From NCBI RefSeq assembly GCF_031755915.1, contig NC_083389.1, positions 27,721,501 through 27,785,500 of the forward strand: a DNA stretch of 64,000 nt. The letters run 5' to 3'. The stretch comes from Ziziphus jujuba. Lineage: Eukaryota; Streptophyta; Magnoliopsida; Rosales; Rhamnaceae. Shown one piece after another: positions 11,091 through 21,070 of this stretch (its first letter is position 1; each line of letters begins with the position of its first letter). The position numbers and the translations under genes were made by a program. The notes below the pieces were generated by a model. The model was given only the letters and a program-made list of their open reading frames with translations, had not been told where the DNA came from and did no database searches.

Positions 11091-11590
11091 GATGCAAGGA
11101 ACATTGAACCATCAATATGGGTTGGTTTGAGTAACGTTCCACATGTGCATTCGCCAACACTGCCCTCTCTGCAACTTAAATTCTTTGAGCAATATCTTTA
11201 GAATCTGAAGCTCCTTCATAGCCATCTGAGCTTGGCCAAGCGCCTCCATAGAATGAGGAATCCAAACACATCAGCAGGAAAAACGCGACGAAAGAAGTCG
11301 CAAATCAGGAAGCTATCTTAGCTGCAGAAGCATCATTGATATCCATGGACGAGGAGCATCCACTTACCAGCAATTATGGTGATGCATCCTCTCCGAGCTC
11401 GAATCGATGAGTGAGGATGGAATTAGAGATGGATAGAGGTTGGATCGATTACATCTGCATTGAATGGAAAATCTGTACGGATTAGCTAATGGGCATAAGC
11501 AATCGAAGCTGTGGGGAAGAACATGGCCTTGTGGTTGTCCGAGAAAAGTTTCACCGTGCAACATTGGCTGCTTGGTTACAGGGGTAGTGA
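11090..11590. other. GC-richer segment, possible decayed coding fragment
   Basis: Base composition rises sharply against the neighbours on both sides. On the minus strand several short open stretches run together in different frames, for example MEALGQAQMAMKELQIL (near 11235) and VAERAVLANAHVERYSNQP (near 11150). They look protein-like but are broken by stops and frame changes. I do not recognise the family. A degraded gene or transposon fragment is the likeliest reading; an exon set of a gene with short exons is possible. Confidence 0.3.
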
Positions 11591-11789
11591 AGGAAAAAGA
11601 AAAATCAATTATATATTTTTAAATAATTTAAAATTAAAAGATATCAAAGGGATAATTTAGGAAATTAAAATAATGGAGATTGTATTGAGTTAATTTGGAA
11701 TTGCAAGTAGAAATACTCACACTTTATTTCAAGCAACCTTATACATATACAATTCCCCATAAGCTAGCTAGCTCTAGTTATATAACTTA

Positions 11790-12078
11790 AATCTTGCCGG
11801 ATTTGTTGTCGTATTCATCAGTGCCACTATTTCCATTTCCAGTGTGTTTGGAACTATAGTAATGGGGAGAATCAGAGGATTAATCATCTGGTCCATATTT
11901 ATCATAAGCTTCCTTCTTATCACCATCTCCATGATGTTTAACCGCTTGGTCAACCTTGCTATTTTGATCACTACTCTTACTTTTATTTTCTTTGTCTTCT
12001 TTGTTGCTTTCAGCAGGAAGAACATTTGCAATGTTATTATTACTCTTCTCCTCCTTGTTTGAAGTTAGACCTCTTGCT
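11790..12078 (-). pseudogene. Broken copy D of the secreted peptide family
   Basis: On the minus strand the phrase E-A-R-G-L-T-S opens near 12077 and runs through an N/K/E/S-rich spacer to EAYDKYGPDD, an in-frame TAA, and then SSDSPHYYSSKHTGNGNSG, ending in TAA near 11789. The order (LEA-like end of a signal peptide, acidic spacer, S/A-Y-x-x-Y-G, DD, SS, HYY) is that of copies A-C. Two defects are visible. The stop codon sits exactly inside the C-terminal box, and no ATG or normal signal peptide precedes it: the upstream reading is a T-rich tract coding mostly Phe (about 12083-12114). Hence it is called a pseudogene. A hAT element is inserted about 190 bases further upstream. Confidence 0.6.
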
Positions 12079-12299
12079 TCCCAAAAAAAAAAAAAGAAAA
12101 AAAGAAAAAAAAAAGCTTGAGAATCAGGTAACTTTGTCTGATTAATTAGTTTTCAATTTTTTTAATAATTAGGTTTGAATTTATATAATTATTATATGTC
12201 AAATTTAATTATATATATCAACAATTAATATATGGGTAGGTCGTGTAGTTCATGCAATATATTATTTAATATTACAGTTTAGTAAATATTTTTCCACTT

Positions 12300-12307
12300 G
12301 CACCATG
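12300..12307 (+). repeat. Left 8-bp target-site duplication of hAT copy 1
   Basis: GCACCATG immediately precedes the element and is repeated exactly at 18805-18812. An 8-bp duplication is diagnostic of hAT-superfamily insertion. Confidence 0.95.
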
Positions 12308-12500
12308 TAGGAGTGGGCAAAAACCGACCTGACCCGACAAAACCGACCAAACCGAAAGATTTGGGTCGGTTTGGGTTGGTTTTTAGTGTTTAGTCGGTTT
12401 GGGTCGGGTTATACATATAAAAATATTAGATTTTCGGTTCGGGTTACGGGTTGGAAGGAATTTTAACCCACCCAACCCGAACCGAACCGTTTCATACCCA
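12308..12500. repeat. Left subterminal repeat region of hAT copy 1
   Basis: Short G/C-containing motifs such as CCGACC, GGTCGGTTTGGGT, GGGTCGGGTT and CCCGAACCGAACCG are repeated many times in direct and inverted orientation within 180 bases of the end. In Ac/Ds and related hAT elements, subterminal repeats are transposase-binding sites; the same role here is inferred. Confidence 0.6.
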
Positions 12501-15500
12501 AAGAACCATTTTGCAAAAATTATTTTCATTAAATTATTTCTATGAAATTTTATAAGCCATTGATCTCTCACTCTCACCATCTAATTACCACCGTTGGATT
12601 TTAAGATGAAAACACAATACACAACACAATCTCAGATTCTCACAAAACGAAATTGAAGCCCTAGCATTCGCAAGCAACGCCACCACTTGAAGCACTCGCA
12701 CAACGAAATTGAAGCACTCGCAGGCAGCATCCTCCGGCCAGCCACCACCCGATTGAACTCCCAAGCAACGCCACCACTTGAACAACCGCCGGCACCGGAC
12801 CCAGTCCACTCGTCGCCCTCTCGCCGATCGCCATTCGCCACCACTCGTCGCCCTCCCAAGTCCCAAGCTCTGCAGGTAAAATACTTCCCCAGATCGTGTA
12901 GCGAGTACCTAAAACAATATAGAAGGAAAAGCAGAAAAGAAAAAAACATATACTGATATACGTAAAGCATGTTGAAACTTGAAATAGCTCGCTAGAGCCA
13001 AATACTTATGAATTCCTAACCCTAGAAGTTAGAAGGATTCGAATTTTCAACCAGTTAAACTTTGTTTCAATGTCAAACACGCCATGTTTAGGATTAATTA
13101 TTGTTATTGTTCTTTTTTATTTTCTATTCAGGAAGTTGATAATCCAAGATGATATCGAATCACTCCACCAGTAAGATATCCTATTCCTTTTATTTTAGAA
13201 CTTCATTATATTAGTCGGGATCATGACCTGTGTTTTATGTAATACTGCGTAGTTTTCAAATCATTGTTTTGGATTTCAAATGTTTAGAAATTTAATTGGG
13301 AAAAGTATGTTTATGTTGTAGTACATATAATTTTAATATTCACTCTTTTCATGTTTACTGCAAAGTAAGTCATTTAAACCATTGTTTTCCTGTGTTTCAT
13401 ATTTTGTTTCGAAATTGAACGCTTGTGCAGGTGTTTGCATAATCTAGTTGGTTTTTATCTCGCAATATGTTGTGTATAATCGAGAAGCTGTTCCTCTTGC
13501 TGTTGCACATTACGGAGACAATCCTGCCAAGGTGTTTTCTTGAGCTCTTGCTGTTGTATAGCTTCAATGTTAATTCTGAATTATTACAGTTTATTACGGC
13601 TATGGTCTCGCATTAGCCATCGATTATAGTTCCTATTCCTCCATTATTCTCACATTAAGTAGTTTAGATTACCGAGACTGGCAGGAATTTTGCATGTTTC
13701 TTTCCCAAATTGCTGCAGTAGGGAAAAATTTTATTTTGTTTCCTCTCACTTTTTCTTCGTTCCTTTTCTTTCAGTTTATTATTTTCCCTTAAAACCTTTT
13801 CTGGTATGTAAAATTTCATATTTCCAACTAACATCTAGATGTAGTTGCCCATGGAATACTGGTTGCCTTTTCTACATTATTGGTTGAGTTGCTTGAGAAT
13901 GCTTATATTGTAGATGAAAAATGCATTTTGTAGTTTCTGACTTCTCTTTTTCAGCAGTTATTCTATTTTGGTTCCATTTTATAGAATGGGAAGTTTGTTT
14001 AAAATTTTGAATATTTTGCTTCTCTTCCACAGCAACCAAACAAATAGTCTTAGCAAAGTTCTTCGCCTTTCAATACATGCTGTCTACAATGTTGGGTGTT
14101 GCCACGCTCACTTTGGTGTGTCTCGCATGCTCATCAGCCAAGGTGTGTTTAGGATGATGATGATGAAGAAGAGTAAGAGCAAGTAGATCCGCTGAGAATA
14201 AGCATTTTATAGGATTGGTTATCGACTTACAGCCAAAATGTTCCTAGATTAAAATGACAGTATATATATATATATATATACGTTCCAAATAAAGTTAAAA
14301 ACAGAGAATTGTCAATTTCTGCGTGTGCCAAACTGATGACCATTACTTTTCCGTAACTTGTTTTGTTTCCTTTTGCTTCTTCCTTCCAACTACTTTATGT
14401 CGTTTATGATCGCGCAATCATAAATTTGGTGCTTATCGTTTCATTAATTTTCTTGCCTATGTATGTCATGATGATAAATACAAATAAGCATTCACACATA
14501 TAAATATATATCCTAAGCAATTAATTAATAAACTTCCAAAATTTATGGGAAGCTTATGTAGAAATACTTTAATTGAGAGTCATTTTGTCAAGAGGTAGTA
14601 TTAATTTGTTGTCTGGTTTCTAAATCAATCGTTTTAATAAAGCAACCGTGGATCTGAAAAATAATATTTATAGTTTTACTTTTCTGGAGGAATGATTCAA
14701 AATGGTGATGAAGTGAGAGTATGATTGAGGAAAAAAAGTCAAAGCGTATAAATGGGTTAATTAAGCAACGAGTGGGACTAGCCTTCTTAGATAATCATTT
14801 TTGAAGCATTGTGAAAGAGAGTCTAATTATCTCGTATGTAATCTCCTTGACTGTTCTATTTACTTTTATATCAGAACCATATATATCTAACAATTAAGTG
14901 ATTAAGTACAAGCTGCATATATATATATATATATATTTATTTATATATTTATATATAATTATATATGAGGTTCTTTTCCTCAAGTCATTCAAAATTATTT
15001 ATGCATAACTAAAACTTTTTGTCTTGATAAAGAATCTATGCTATTTTAAATACATAAAATATTATACATGGAAACTATGGAATGCTGTTTTTTCTAATCA
15101 GTCTTAATTCCATGCTGTTTTTTCTAATCAGTCTTAACACCAGGAGTTTGGATGGAAGAAGTGTATAGCATTAATTTTTTTTTTCTGTTTTTTCTAATTA
15201 GTATTGCAATTTTATTTTTTTTATTTTGCTTTGTGGTCTAATATATTTTTTTCCCCTGTTTTGTAGATAAAATCAAACAGCCTATCGTGACTTGCATAAA
15301 TCGAATAGCATTCCTTTTCTTCGTTTAATTCCAAGATCACAAACAATTGTGTGATTGTCTATTATTTGGAGGTAAGTTACTTAGCCTTTTTCTCGTTATT
15401 TTTGCATGTGGGAAGGTCAAAAATTGCTTTTGGAAAGTGTAGTGAAGCATAGGCTGTGAAATTGTTTGCTGTGAAGTTTGGAGATTGTAAAGTGATGTGT

Positions 15501-15635
15501 GACTTGATTGCTGTGAAGTTATTAATATAACCTGGCCTGCTGATTTTGACAGCTATATGTATATATATTTGTATATATATATATATATATATATACATAT
15601 ATGTATATGTTTATTTTGTTTTTAATAGGTTCTAG
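12500..15635 (+). other. Long intron-rich 5' leader of the hAT transposase gene (copy 1)
   Basis: Between the left subterminal repeats and the ATG there are ~3.1 kb without a long frame. A GC-richer segment (about 12590-12875) with no frame of its own ends at CTCTGCAG|GTAAAA, a good donor. An exon-like piece follows at about 13132-13170 (CTATTCAG|GAAG ... CCACCAG|TAAG), and further AG/GT junction candidates lie at 13430, 13530 and 14032. The last acceptor, TTTTTAATAG|GTTCTAG, lies 7 bases before the ATG. Two (TA)n tracts sit at 14258-14280 and 15572-15595. A short duplicated phrase beginning TGCTGTTTTTTCTAATCAG lies at about 15083 and 15114. Confidence 0.5.
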
Positions 15636-17946
15636 ATGGATGAGGGCCACAATGATTTGTATGATATTAATGAATTGGAAGAGTATTTAAATGAATCAGA
15701 TAAAGCTGAATCTCAACCTTCACAGTTGGATAAACCTTATAAAACGCAAAAGAGAAAACCTTCTAGGGCTCCATCTTGGGTTTGGGAACATTTTGAAAAA
15801 ATTCCAGATTATGATCCAAATAATCCTAGGTGCAAATGTAAACATTGTGGGGTAGATTATGCATGTAATACCAAGAGATGTGGAACTAGTACATTGCGAA
15901 ACCATTTGATGAACCAATGCAAAAAATACCCTAATAGGATGGAGGATAAAAAGCAACAAGTTCTTTCATTTGAAAGTGGTAGTAGCAATTTGGTCTCTAT
16001 GAGTACAACATTTAGTAAAGAGGCATGTAGGCTTGCATGTGCAGAAATGATCATCATGGACGAGTTACCATTTAGCCACGTTGAAGGAGAAGGGTTTAGA
16101 AAGTTTTGTAATGCTTTGAACCCTAAGTTTGAACCTCCATCTCGTAGAACAATTTCTAGAGATGTGTTTCAGTTGTACTTAGATGAGAAAAAAATTTTGA
16201 AGAGTGTGTTTTCATTGAGGAAGCAAAGGGTTTGTCTTACGACGGACACATGGACTTCCATTCAAAATAACAATTACATGACTCTTACCGCTCATTTCAT
16301 TGATGATGATTGGAAGTTGCATAAGAGAATTTTAAATTTTTGTATTGTGCAAAATCATAAGGGTGAGACAATTGGTAAGGTTATAGAAAATTGTCTGATT
16401 GAATGGGGTATTGAAAGGGTTTTCACAATAACGGTTGATAATGCTTCTTCAAATGATGTGGCTGTTAATTTTTTGAAAGAAAAATTAAATTATTGGAAAG
16501 GAAATGTTTTGGATGGTGAGTTTTTACATGTTCGTTGTGCTGCACATATTGTAAATTTAATTGTGACATTTGGATTAAAGGAAATCCATGATAGTATTGC
16601 TGGAATTCGTAATGCTATTAGATATGTTCGATCATCTCCTTCAAGGTTAAACAAATTTAAAGAATGTGTAGAGAAGGAGAAAATTGAATATAAAGAAACC
16701 GTGGTTTTGGATGTGTCTACTAGGTGGAATTCCACCTATTTGATGTTGAACTCGGCTTTGAAGTATCAAAAAGGTTTTGATAGGATGATAGATGTTGATG
16801 GACATTATCTTGGATATTTTGAGGAACATGAAGTAGGAAGGAAGAGAGCCGGACCACCTCTAATTAAAGATTGGGATAGTGCAAGGGTTTTTGTGAAATT
16901 TCTTGCTACTTTTTATGAAGTTACCTTAAAGTTTAGTGCCTCTTTGACTGTTACTTCTAATATATGTTTTCATGAATTGAGTTTGATGTATAATGCACTT
17001 GTTGAATGGAGTAATAGTCAAAATCATTTGATGGCCGATATGGCAAAGAAAATGTTGATAAAGTTTGACAAATATTGGGGTTCACTTGGAAATGTCAACA
17101 AGTTGTTGCTTATTGCCATTGTGCTTGATCCACGATATAAGCTGGAATATGTATCATATCTTTTTGAGGATGCTTATGAAAGTGGTATGGTTGAATCTTT
17201 GACTAGGGATGTAAAAGATACTTTAGTTAACCTTTACAACTTCTATAAGGAAATTGATTCTATGAATGGGAGTTCTAAAGTATCAAATTCAAATGATGGT
17301 CAATCAATGCAAGCACAACAAAGTGGGATGATGATGGATTCATTGGATGATGGAAGCATAGATGATCGTCGGCGTTTGAAAGAATCACAATTTAAAAAAA
17401 GAAAAATGGAAAAAAATGTATTGGAAATAAAGAATGAGGTTGATAAATTTTTGTTTGATCCATGTGAGGATGTGGAGAGTGAGAAATTTGATATTTTGGC
17501 TTGGTGGAAAAATAATTGGACAAAATATCGAATTTTATCTCAAATTGCAAGAGATGTATACACCATTCCAGTTTCTACAGTAGCATCCGAATCTGCTTTT
17601 AGTACCGGAGGGCGTATTCTTGATGCATTCCGAAGTTCATTGGGTCCAAAAATGGTGGAGGCTTTGATTTGTTCTCAAAATTGGTTGCAATCAAAGCCTA
17701 TGACGTATGATTATAGAGTTGAAATACCAATAGAAGATGTCGCATATTATGATTCTATTGAATCGGGTAAGAATTTTTTTTATTATTATTATTTGTAATT
17801 TTATTTTTATTATCTATTTTAGAGTTTTTAGAATTTTTTAGTAATATTTACAACTTCTTTTAGCTTACTAATTAATCTAATATCATATTTTAATTTGTTT
17901 AGGAGCATCTTGGGTTACAAAACAAAGTTTACCTCCACCTAATTGA
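15636..17946 (+). CDS. hAT transposase with BED zinc finger, copy 1
   Basis: The coding exons are 15636-17766 and 17903-17946, joined by a GT-AG intron that splits a Gly codon, giving 724 aa and a tail ASWVTKQSLPPPN. If the intron is kept, the frame instead ends with a FFYYYYL tail at 17798. A BED zinc finger lies at residues ~45-95 (C68, C71, H90, C95) and the RNase H-like core at ~195-500. The likely catalytic residues are D204 (in LTTDTWTS), D268 (in TVDNAS) and E652 (in VASESAFS), with the CAAH motif at 301-304 and R363-W364. The C-terminal hAT dimerisation domain is at ~610-690, ending with a SQNWL motif. Length and order fit RICESLEEPER/DAYSLEEPER-like and Ac-type transposases. It acts in the nucleus, cutting and joining at the element ends. 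All key residues are present, so it is probably functional. It is identical in protein sequence to copy 2. Confidence 0.95.
17767..17902 (+). other. Intron near the 3' end of hAT transposase, copy 1
   Basis: The donor is TCGG|GTAAGA and the acceptor is TTTGTTTAG|GAGCATC. Splicing keeps the frame and adds 13 residues before TGA (17944-17946). The intron is T-rich, as plant introns are. The same intron lies at 32962-33097 in copy 2. Confidence 0.85.
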
Positions 17947-18602
17947 TATATGATTACTTGGTAAGTTTGTTGTTAATTCCAAATCATCAATTATCTTTTA
18001 AGTTAGATAATATTTTAGTAATACACTTAATGTTTATTGATTGCTAATTCTTTACATTTAATGCTTAATGTTTAATGTTTATTTATAATTTTAATGTTTG
18101 TTGAAGGATGAATGGAATTTGGTTTATTGAGGTAGTGAGCTTGTGGTTGCTGCTGGTGGCTTTTCATGCAATGGAGAATGTGGAAGAAAACAATATTTAA
18201 AATAATTTTTATTTTTATTTAATTATAAGTTTATTTTAAAATTTTAGATTTCAAATATGGGTTGTATTTTATTTTGTAGCTAATAATGGTTGTAGACTTG
18301 TTATATACTTTATTTGTTGATGTATGGTTTATAATTGGGTGGTGGTAGTTGTAGATTTGTATTATAGTTGTATGATTATGTGTTGTATTATTTAATATGT
18401 TTGATGCTTAATAATTAACTTATTTGGTATTTTTGTTTAGTTGGATGGATGTATGTTAAAATTATTTAATTTAAAGAATAATTTGAAAAGAATATCTAAT
18501 TTAAAATATAGATTGATGATTAAAAAGGCCTAAAAAATTTTTTATACAATTTTTGTCCAAAAAATACCAAATTCGAAATATATATATATATATATATATA
18601 TA

Positions 18603-18804
18603 CAATTTGGGCCGAGGCCCAACACGAAGCCCAGACCGGCCCAACCCGCAAATCCAACCCAAACCGATCAAATATGGTCGGTTCGGTTCGGTTCGGTTTG
18701 TATATTGGGTTCGGTTCGGTTATGTAACCAACCCAAACCGAATTGGTCGGTTAGGTTTAAAAAAACCCCAAAAACCGAACCAATCCGCACCGAGCCCACC
18801 CCTA
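18603..18804. repeat. Right subterminal repeat region of hAT copy 1
   Basis: GGCCGAGGCCC, CGGTTCGGTTCGG arrays and CCGAACC motifs are packed before the right end, preceded by a (TA)n tract (about 18580-18602). This mirrors the motif content of the left end. Confidence 0.6.
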
Positions 18805-18812
18805 GCACCATG
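18805..18812 (+). repeat. Right 8-bp target-site duplication of hAT copy 1
   Basis: GCACCATG, an exact repeat of 12300-12307. Confidence 0.95.
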
Positions 18813-19112
18813 CATGCAGTAAATTAGCAAAATCATGATAGCCTAGATGACCCATTTGTTGACAAAATAAATAATGAATACCTATTGAATTGGGGATAAT
18901 TCCATCAAATTTCTTTATAATTAGAAACTTTAGTGATACTTATATGTGTATCTTATCAAATAATTAATCACTAGAGAATTAATTCAATTGAAAAAATACA
19001 ATCTAAAACAAGTGGAAATTTCTTAAGAACACGCAAGGCAGGGAAGGATTAATAATCCCCTGCTTTTCTTTTTGTTTTTCTTTTTATCCTTTTAACAAGT
19101 AAGCTTCATTGT

Positions 19113-19150
<38 letters not shown>

Positions 19151-19445
19151 TATGGCTTATTCATATTTTTCATGTTGTATTGTTTGCCTTGCCTTGGTTG
19201 CTATGTATTCTGTGTCTACGTATATGTAACTAGTTTTTTAAACTTCATGTTGGATTTAGTGTGGCTTCACTCTGGCTCTCTTTGGCGTTGATCTTCCAGT
19301 AAATTTTTTCTTTGAAATATCGTGCTCTGCTTGAAAATTTTCTTGTTCCATTTTGTTTCTGCTTGAGAAAAAATTTCTTCTTGTGAATAGTGGGCTCTGT
19401 TTTACTAGGTTGGTCGAGTAAAGAAGCATTACAAATTTGAACAGC
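18813..19445. other. Spacer right of hAT copy 1, no gene seen
   Basis: AT-rich DNA with a (TA)n tract at about 19118-19147. A T-rich stretch follows. No frame or terminal repeat was recognised, and I found no signal-peptide exon belonging to peptide copy D here. Confidence 0.4.
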
Positions 19446-20010
19446 TTTCAGAGATTTATGTTAGTAAAGATCACTGTGGCTAATGTGTGATCTACTTGTT
19501 GCATACCATTTATGAGGAGTTGATTCAATTTGAAGTATGATAGGACGAAGCATTCAAGCAGTACCATCATCTGGAAGCACATTTCTTCTCTTTGATCCGA
19601 TTCCATCTTTCGGATATCACAACAGAGAATGACAAAGGATTAAAGTCAGTGAATGCTGCAAACAATATTCGAACCAATTTCTTGATATTATTACTCTCTG
19701 CACCTGAAGTCTCCCTCCAGCTATAGACATAGCCACTCTGATTTTGAAACTTAGAAATGCAATTTACTGTTACAATTTCCATCTTCCATTTTTAAGACTG
19801 AAAAACCATAACTTAAGCATGGTTTTTTAATCAAAACATTTACAATTTTTTCTATTATTTCCAGAGACTTTTATAGTGTTTTGCTATGAAGATCTTGTTG
19901 TGGCCAATGTTGGATCAATCTATTTGATGTATACCATTTTTTAGGGGTGTAAACGCAGATGCAGGGATAAGAAAAAAATTTGATTCAAAGGGCGATTTGA
20001 AGTATAAAAA
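19446..20010. repeat. Two diverged direct repeats (about 19446-19545 and 19858-20005)
   Basis: Both segments share, in order, a CAGAGA(T/C)TTTAT-like phrase, GTGGC(T/C)AATGT, a GATC(T/A)A phrase, ATACCATTT, and a GATTCAA ... TTTGAAGTAT end. The second has extra bases, including TAGGGGTGTAAACG, which resembles a hAT-type terminus. The origin is unknown; it may be a duplicated or transposon-derived fragment. Confidence 0.35.
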
Positions 20011-20450
20011 GAAGCAATTGCTTTGAAGGTGTGATCAATTGGCTGCAGAGATTGTTATCTGTTTTCTAAGACAAGCTAAAAGCTCAGCTACGAAGAAGCT
20101 TTTTGAAATATTTGGTGATTGTGCTAATTGGTCTTGCAACAAAATCATCTGTTTACCTTTTGTAATTTAGTTAATGTCTCTGCCAAATTTCAGATTTTTC
20201 TTTTTTTCTTTCTTTTGCTTTTTCCTTTTCTGGTTGATGATTGTCATTATTAGGAGATCTGGAGGATTGTCATTATAAGGAGATGTGGATGGATGCATAA
20301 CTAAAGAATCTTGATTTGTACATTCTATAGATATGGAAAATACTATCTGACATTTCTTTATCATTTTTTTTTATGTGTGATTTATAAACCTTAAAATTTT
20401 GCTTTTGTGACTTATCATTTTTCTATGCATATATATACATATATATGTAC

Positions 20451-20950
20451 GGAGAGTCTACCATGGGGACTGACCGCATGCCTCCTGTGCGGACCAAACA
20501 TGTGATCAAAATTGGAGCCCTTGGATTTGCACACCTGGCATCAACGGCCTAGCTTCAAGTTGCTCTCGCGTGAGAATTTTGGCCAAAATCTCCCCTGAGC
20601 CCTTTACAGCTTCCTCTTCTATTTGCCTCTGCATTTCCCTTTTCCATTCGTGAGATCTTTGGCCAAATTTTCCCTGAGCCTTTCACAGCTTTCTCTTCTA
20701 TTTGCCTCTGCATTTTCCCTTTCCATTCGTGAGATCTTTGGCCATATTTCCCCTTCCCCTTCGCAGCTTCCTCTTCTATTTGTCTCTGCATTTCCCCTTC
20801 CACCATTATAGTGACGTTGCAAGCCACTAATCTCTAGCTCGGGAAAGCCGTTCAGCCCCACCCGTTCCAGCCATTCTCCTCCGCTGCTTCCACCGGCCAC
20901 CAAATTCTCCACTGCTTCCACCGGCCACCAAATTCTCTAGTGCTTCCACC
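20451..20950 (+). repeat. Interspersed repeat with an ~80-bp tandem array (inverted partner at about 35110-35570)
   Basis: Directly after a TA-rich tract, a phrase GGAGAGTCTAC opens a ~84-base module (20451-20534) that also occurs on the minus strand at 35492-35570. A ~80-base unit then follows three times (about 20577-20658, 20659-20737 and 20738-20808), each beginning TTTGGCCA and containing CTTCTATTTG. A 27-28-base phrase with CACCGGCCACCAAATTCTC is then repeated (about 20885-20940). The segment is much richer in C/T than its surroundings. It looks like one end of an unnamed transposon family. Confidence 0.5.
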
Positions 20951-21039
20951 ATCGAAAGTATGTAGGTTAAATTTGCAACTTCTATATGTTACCTTCCAAT
21001 GTTATACTAGACATACAAAATAACTTTAACATTTGCATA

Positions 21040-21070
<31 letters not shown>

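Larger units (their letters stand above)
12308..18804 (+). mobile_element. hAT superfamily DNA transposon, copy 1 (6497 bp, autonomous-looking)
   Basis: The element begins TAGGAGTGGGC and ends with the inverse of TAGGGGTGGGC, giving 11-bp terminal inverted repeats with one mismatch, flanked by the 8-bp duplication GCACCATG. Inside are subterminal regions packed with GGTTTGGGT/CGGTTCGG-type motifs in both orientations (about 12320-12490 and 18603-18790), a ~3.3 kb leader with several splice-like signals, and an intact BED/hAT transposase gene. The second copy at 27507-34019 is almost identical. Compared with it, this copy has 4 more bases in the TA tract near 15572-15595, lacks 15 bases near 18212 and lacks 5 bases in the CGGTT repeat near 18717. 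With intact ends and an intact transposase it could be autonomous; that is inference. Confidence 0.95.

Noticed and set aside
12585..12970. Overlapping frames of 89-112 codons on both strands in the hAT leader (and again at 27784-28169)
   Set aside because: They arise from GC-rich, low-complexity leader sequence, overlap one another in several frames and have no family character.
19944..19957. Complete third hAT element starting TAGGGGTGTAAACG
   Set aside because: No matching inverted end and no 8-bp duplication could be found within the window.
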